From positions 89,218,001-89,282,000 of the forward strand of contig OZ231127.1 in NCBI GenBank assembly GCA_965153355.1: a DNA stretch of 64,000 bases. The letters are read 5' to 3'. Source of the DNA: Flaccisagitta enflata (lineage: Eukaryota; Chaetognatha; Sagittoidea; Aphragmophora). This document shows positions 59,146 to 64,000 of the stretch, piece by piece (positions within the stretch are counted from its first letter, which is position 1; every line of letters starts with the position of its first letter). A program made the position numbers and the translations under genes. The notes below the pieces were generated by a model. That model did not search any database and had not been told where the DNA came from. It saw only the letters and a program-made list of their open reading frames with translations.

Positions 59146-62100
59146 ATTGTTATTGTTATTGTTATTGTTATTGTTTTTGTTGTTGTTGTTGTTGTTGATG
59201 TTTTTGTTGTTTTTGTTTTTGATGGTGCTGTTATTTTTGTGATGTCATCTTATGTCACACACGAGTAAATGTCATGAGGAGAGAGTTTCGCGCTGAGGAG
59301 AATGTCATGCCGTATAGATTGTCACATGGACGAGAATATCACGCTGATTAGAGGAGATTTTGATATCGCAGAGAAAGTCATGTGAAAGAGAATGTCACGC
59401 TGACTAGAATGACACGCCAAAGAGAATGTTGAGCCATAGTGACTGTCATGTAGCATAGAGAATGTCATGACGAAGATATGTTGAGTTATGGTGGCGCTGT
59501 TTGAGTCATTGTCATTAAGGAAAGACACCAATGACCATCTATTGGAGCGTTGATTACCCCATCGGGTACCGCTGATCATTTTCGATACTTGGATGACTAG
59601 TTTTAACATCTTTTCTAGTCGGAACAAGTGACCCCTCATTGCTCAGGGATAACACTACTGTTTTAACCACTTTTGTTTTTGCTTATTCATGGAAAATGTC
59701 TTTATCTTAGATCGATAAGCCCAGCAAAGTGACTTCCTCAAAAGTGAGTGCGGCTACCTATTCATTAGTTGTTGGGTTTGCTCACGAAATTTGTGCTTCA
59801 GCTTGCACAGGCCATTGTGCATTATGTTCCGAAAAAAATTTCTGTGAGGATGGGGCCTAAACAACATGTTCTTCTGACCAACGACTCTCACTGCCCCATA
59901 GAAAGGCTCTCTTTGACTGATTGAGTGTTTTTTGTTCATTTCTGATGTATGTCATGTTCATGTTACAAAGAAGGCCAGTGTGATGCGAGCCTTCCATCTG
60001 TCTTTAATTTCTATACTGCGTCCCCACGAAGGAAACATTTAGGGTAACAATCTCATTCTCTCTTTTTTCTAAAGAGAATAGGTGATCCAAAGGCATGTTC
60101 TAGCGTAGAACAAAACGCAGATGTACTCAGGTTTATCCAGTGAAATTTGACTGATAAAAGTGTTAATGGATGAATATACATTAGTGATGTGAAAGTGAGG
60201 TGAAGCACTACATTTATCCATCAAAGATTTGACGTCTTAATTCATGTTTCAAATTACCAACACATAGATAATGCTTCTTGACCCTTTAATCTGCTCGCAT
60301 AGCTATCAGCCTGCTCTTCTTTAATGATGCTTCCATCCTTCATTGTCTGCTTGCTTAGAAAATGATAAAAACATATTCAAAGTACTATAAGTACTCAATA
60401 AGGGCTGCGCCCCGTCGTCATGATGATATTTCCACATGACATGACTGGTCTGAATAATCCTTTGACCTTCTCATTTTGCATCATCTCCGTCATGCATGAT
60501 GGGAAATTGTTCATTTTTTTAGCAAAGTCTTATTCTCTTTCAGCAGTTTGTACATGTTTTATTCTTACTGGATAACTTTTACGAAAAATTGGGCGCTGAA
60601 TGTATTAACTGATCAGTGATGTTACACAAGGCTCTCTCTTTCAGTTGGGTGAAGAGACGAAATAAGTTCTGCTTCTCATACAGTTGAGAATTGATAAGGG
60701 GCAACGGACACCTATACTGCTTGCTTACAGCCCGTTTATCTTTAAACAAAAATTCAATATGCAGTTTGTACTGATCCAAAGAACGAACTAAGGTTTGATC
60801 TCAAAGTGCCATGCGGCTTAATCTTTTAGTATTTAGATACTAGCGCTAATTCGAAATGGCCACAAATTGAAATAGTTGGCAGCACAACGAATCTCCTTTG
60901 AAGAAAAGGAGAAAGAGTCAAAATCCACTTCGCGGTACAGGCAAATACAATGTCTTGCTTGCAAGATTTTTGCCTCATCATATCTCCTAATACTAGGAGT
61001 AATTATGCTCATTTGACTTTATTCGAAGTTTTCATGTCAATTGACTGCTCTAAAGTCGGAATATCCTCTTTGTCTAAACTCGAATAGGTCCTTTTCTTAG
61101 GATTTCCATCAAACAAATGCACCTATAATTTCTTGACTAGGTTCTACTAAATTGAAACTGAATTTCATTTTGATCAACGAGCAAATTGCTTTTGCCTTAA
61201 GCACCACCATTGACAGATGCATGTCATCCGATTTCTGTTTTTATCACCTCGCCCCGTCGTCACGATGAAGCCTCATTATTCATGTGACCAGTTTCCTCCA
61301 TAATGTGATATATTCGCCAGAGCTTCTGGATTTCCTATAACCGTTCTTATCTATTCCCTTCTCTAGTAACACTATTACTTCTCATTCACATATCAAAATT
61401 CTCCATGAAACAAGAATGATTCTCAAAACGATAACTTCAGGTTAACTTGATTTCTCTTTGGCTTCATTTTCATTTCTTGTGAAAAGAAATAGCCATCATA
61501 ATATAATCAGCTCAGACAATATCTAAGCATATTCAATTGATTGTAAATCACTGTCAACGACACATGAAATGTCAGAGTACCGTTAAGAGAACAAATGTTA
61601 ATCCGATGATTGTTTCAGGATATGGCCTGACTCATGTTGTTTCTAAGGTCATCCAAAGTTTGCATCCTTCAATAGGCTTCTGATTCAGCTCGCGCTTCAA
61701 TGATACTATTTTCTACTCAGCCTTACAAGCAAGATTTGGCTTAATCTCATCCGTTGCTCTCATAGTTTTCGTTGCACACTGAATTTGGATTCCTAGTTTT
61801 CTCTAGTTCTAGGAAGTCAGGGTTCTTTGACCATGGTTGTATAAAAAGCTGAAAACTTTGCTGTCATAAACAATCTCTTTAGAAAGTTTTCATGACTGAA
61901 ATACCATTCAATTGCCATATCTGACTTGTGGCATTTTCATGACTTGTGCCACAAGAACTATTTCACACAATTTATTTATTGTTGTTACACACAATCTCCA
62001 TCTTTTTGCTTTTCCCTGCAAAGCAGCCCAATAAGAATTATCCCCTGCATGATGTCATCTTCATTTGATATTCATTGGACGTGAAACATCCACGGTTCAA

Positions 62101-62440
62101 GTTTCAGCCTCAAAGTATCTCAATTTGTTCAGTATTTTTCAGAGTATCTAATTTCTGTCCGGACTGGACAAATGATAAAGAATATATGAGCTTAGGCAAC
62201 TCATTTGAAATGTTGGAGGGATAGCAAAGATACCTCCCGCAGCATTGCTCCAATCTTTTCTTTCTTTAAACGTCAATCCTTTTACTGTAACTTATGTGGC
62301 TTGATTGTTTCATTTTCGTTGAATCCCAAGTTTTGCAAAGACTTTCACTTATGTCACCACTTCTCTTGTCAGCATTGAACTAAAATGATCTTTATTATTG
62401 CACGGGTAGCTTTGGTCCCTCAAGACGTGATTTCATTTAA
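58235..62440 (+). repeat. Large repeat unit, copy B
   Basis: Second copy of 49467-55420, offset 8768 bp at the start. It lacks the 1-kb segment 50372-51420 of copy A; the junction is inside a GTT tract. It ends at a GA microsatellite at 62441. Confidence 0.88.
59014..59180. repeat. (GTT)n to (GTTATT)n microsatellite
   Basis: Fused tract where copy B skips the A-specific segment. Confidence 0.95.
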
Positions 62441-62756
<316 letters not shown>

Positions 62757-62810
62757 GGTCGAAGATCGAGAGAAAAAAAATCGCCGGTTCCGAGGTGTGA
62801 AAAAAAGTGC

Positions 62811-62880
62811 GCCGGTTAGCTCATGCTATGTATGGGAATGAAGGGGTTGCATACTGTTCGAGCCCCACATAGAAGGGTGC
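62811..62880 (+). mobile_element. Possible tRNA-derived SINE head
   Basis: TTAGCTCATGCTATG (A-box-like) and, about 37 bp on, TGTTCGAGCCCC (B-box-like, GTTCGAGCC), with spacing as in tRNA genes. No intact acceptor stem, so not a functional tRNA. A tail may extend to about 63300, but its end is not visible. Confidence 0.4.
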
Positions 62881-63600
62881 CATTTTATCTTAGTAGGGGT
62901 TATGATTAGTAGTGTTAGTACACATCTTTCAGGCGCGGACACCCAGAGAGACATTACATCGACCTCAGACGGTACTGCAGGCCATCAAGATGTGCTGGAT
63001 TCTAATGGAGGGTAGAAGAAGGTCTTGGCTTTCAACCACGTCTAGTGTGCAATGGCTTTTGTACTTCAGCCCAGTTCGATACTGCGCCTACTTGGTCATA
63101 CAAAGCGCCTCTAGACGAGACCCGACAGAGTCTGCTGACCCGAGTGGTCACACAGACCTAAGGTCTGCTTTCTTTCTTAAATCCTCGTCTTTCTTCTTGC
63201 CATCTAAAGGCAACAGCATGTCAAACAAACATAAAACCCTCCTCACTCCTTTCTAGTTCTCAATTGAGATATCCAATTTCAAATGAGAAGTAGTGCTACG
63301 CTGCGCTAGAAAATGGCAATCTTTTTTTTTTTGCCTGGGGTTGTGGTTGCAATATAGTGACCATCCGCCCCCTACTTCCCTGTTCTAGGATGTAAGATCC
63401 GGGTTCCCTAGGAGTGCAAGTGTGCCTTTCATGAACGTTTGACATACCTCCAAATCCCTATCGCTAGTGTGGTTAATGGGCGCAAAAGAAATGATACTGA
63501 AATAGTAGAATCCCTTAGTCCACTTGCAAGAAAATTGTGTTAAAAATGTGCGCCCACTGACCCAATCATCAGTCACTCATCTCGAATGCACACACATTCA
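62881..63600. other. Stretch without a supported gene
   Basis: Mixed-composition sequence; the 62912-63256 frame has no recognised domain and could be SINE body or chance. Confidence 0.4.
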
Positions 63601-63638
63601 AAACCATCCAGATCACATGTGTGTGTGCGCGCGTGCGC

Positions 63639-63639
<1 letters not shown>

Positions 63640-63722
<83 letters not shown>
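63640..63722. repeat. (GT)n microsatellite
   Basis: GT preceded by a short alternating GC/GT stretch (GCGCGCGTGCGCGC-like), a potential Z-DNA former. Confidence 0.95.
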
Positions 63723-63725
<3 letters not shown>

Positions 63726-63726
63726 C

Positions 63727-63850
63727 CAGTCGCGTGCATGCGACTAAATTTGTTAGTCCATCAGTGGGTCAGTTCTGTAGTTCATCTTTTTTCTCAGACA
63801 ATCGTTGTAGCACTGCCCCTGCCCAACCTTCAACGACCTCTTTGTTTTAG
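63727..63850 (-). mobile_element. Family A element, decayed
   Basis: CAGTCGCGTGCATGCGACTA hairpin adjoining the GT tract, then GCACTGCCCCTGCCCAACC; the far end is degraded (ctttgttttag). Confidence 0.6.
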
Positions 63851-64000
63851 TGTTGGTGACCTCAATAATTTTCGTGCACTCTTTTTCAGTGTAGAAGAAA
63901 AGATCGACGTAAGAAAACGAGGAGAAAATTCAAATTTCAAAAAGTTTTTAAACTTTTTTTTTACCCTAACGATGACGAAGCAGAATTGAGAGAGAGAGAG

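Noticed and set aside
62811-62880. Functional tRNA gene
   Set aside because: A- and B-box-like motifs are present, but the acceptor and anticodon stems do not pair; kept only as a possible SINE head.

Overview
The window is nuclear DNA of an invertebrate animal with a repeat-choked genome. The animal assignment rests on short exons with GT-AG junctions, a lipocalin gene, a BEL/Pao LTR retrotransposon (a metazoan group), a non-LTR retrotransposon of the restriction-like-endonuclease type, and hAT and Tc1/mariner-like elements. I cannot name the phylum or species. There is no bacterial-style gene organisation, and most long open frames are microsatellites.

Host genes are thin. Left to right: scattered plus-strand exons at 444-5474 of one or more genes I do not recognise; a minus-strand lipocalin (exons 24366-24491 and 23319-23513); a compact four-exon plus-strand gene at 31007-36316, about 172 codons, with consistent splice phases and a polyadenylation signal; and a plus-strand gene starting at 43505 with a second exon at 44202-44385. 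A tandem series of four exon-like copies lies at 46474-46990.

Mobile DNA fills the rest. 17135-22710 is a young BEL/Pao element with near-identical LTRs, a perfect 5-bp target duplication, a gag broken into three frames and no pol. 36755-38832 is a 5'-truncated LINE lying between two GA microsatellites. Two large foldback elements occupy 7164-10511 and 24845-27392. A hAT element (33169-34966) in an intron contains two further insertions. Several short inverted-repeat elements are present. A short hairpin-ended element, called family A here, recurs about 20 times. 49467-62440 holds two copies of a multi-kilobase repeat separated by a gag-like gene (56588-57604).

The main unexplained theme is that exon edges have been copied, splice site included, into neighbouring introns as tandem arrays at several unrelated genes (5283-5674, 23011-23338, 31981-32580, 35990-36190, 46474-46990). 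Microsatellites also lie within a few bases of splice sites. Together these suggest that exon/intron boundaries are hot spots for tandem duplication in this genome.
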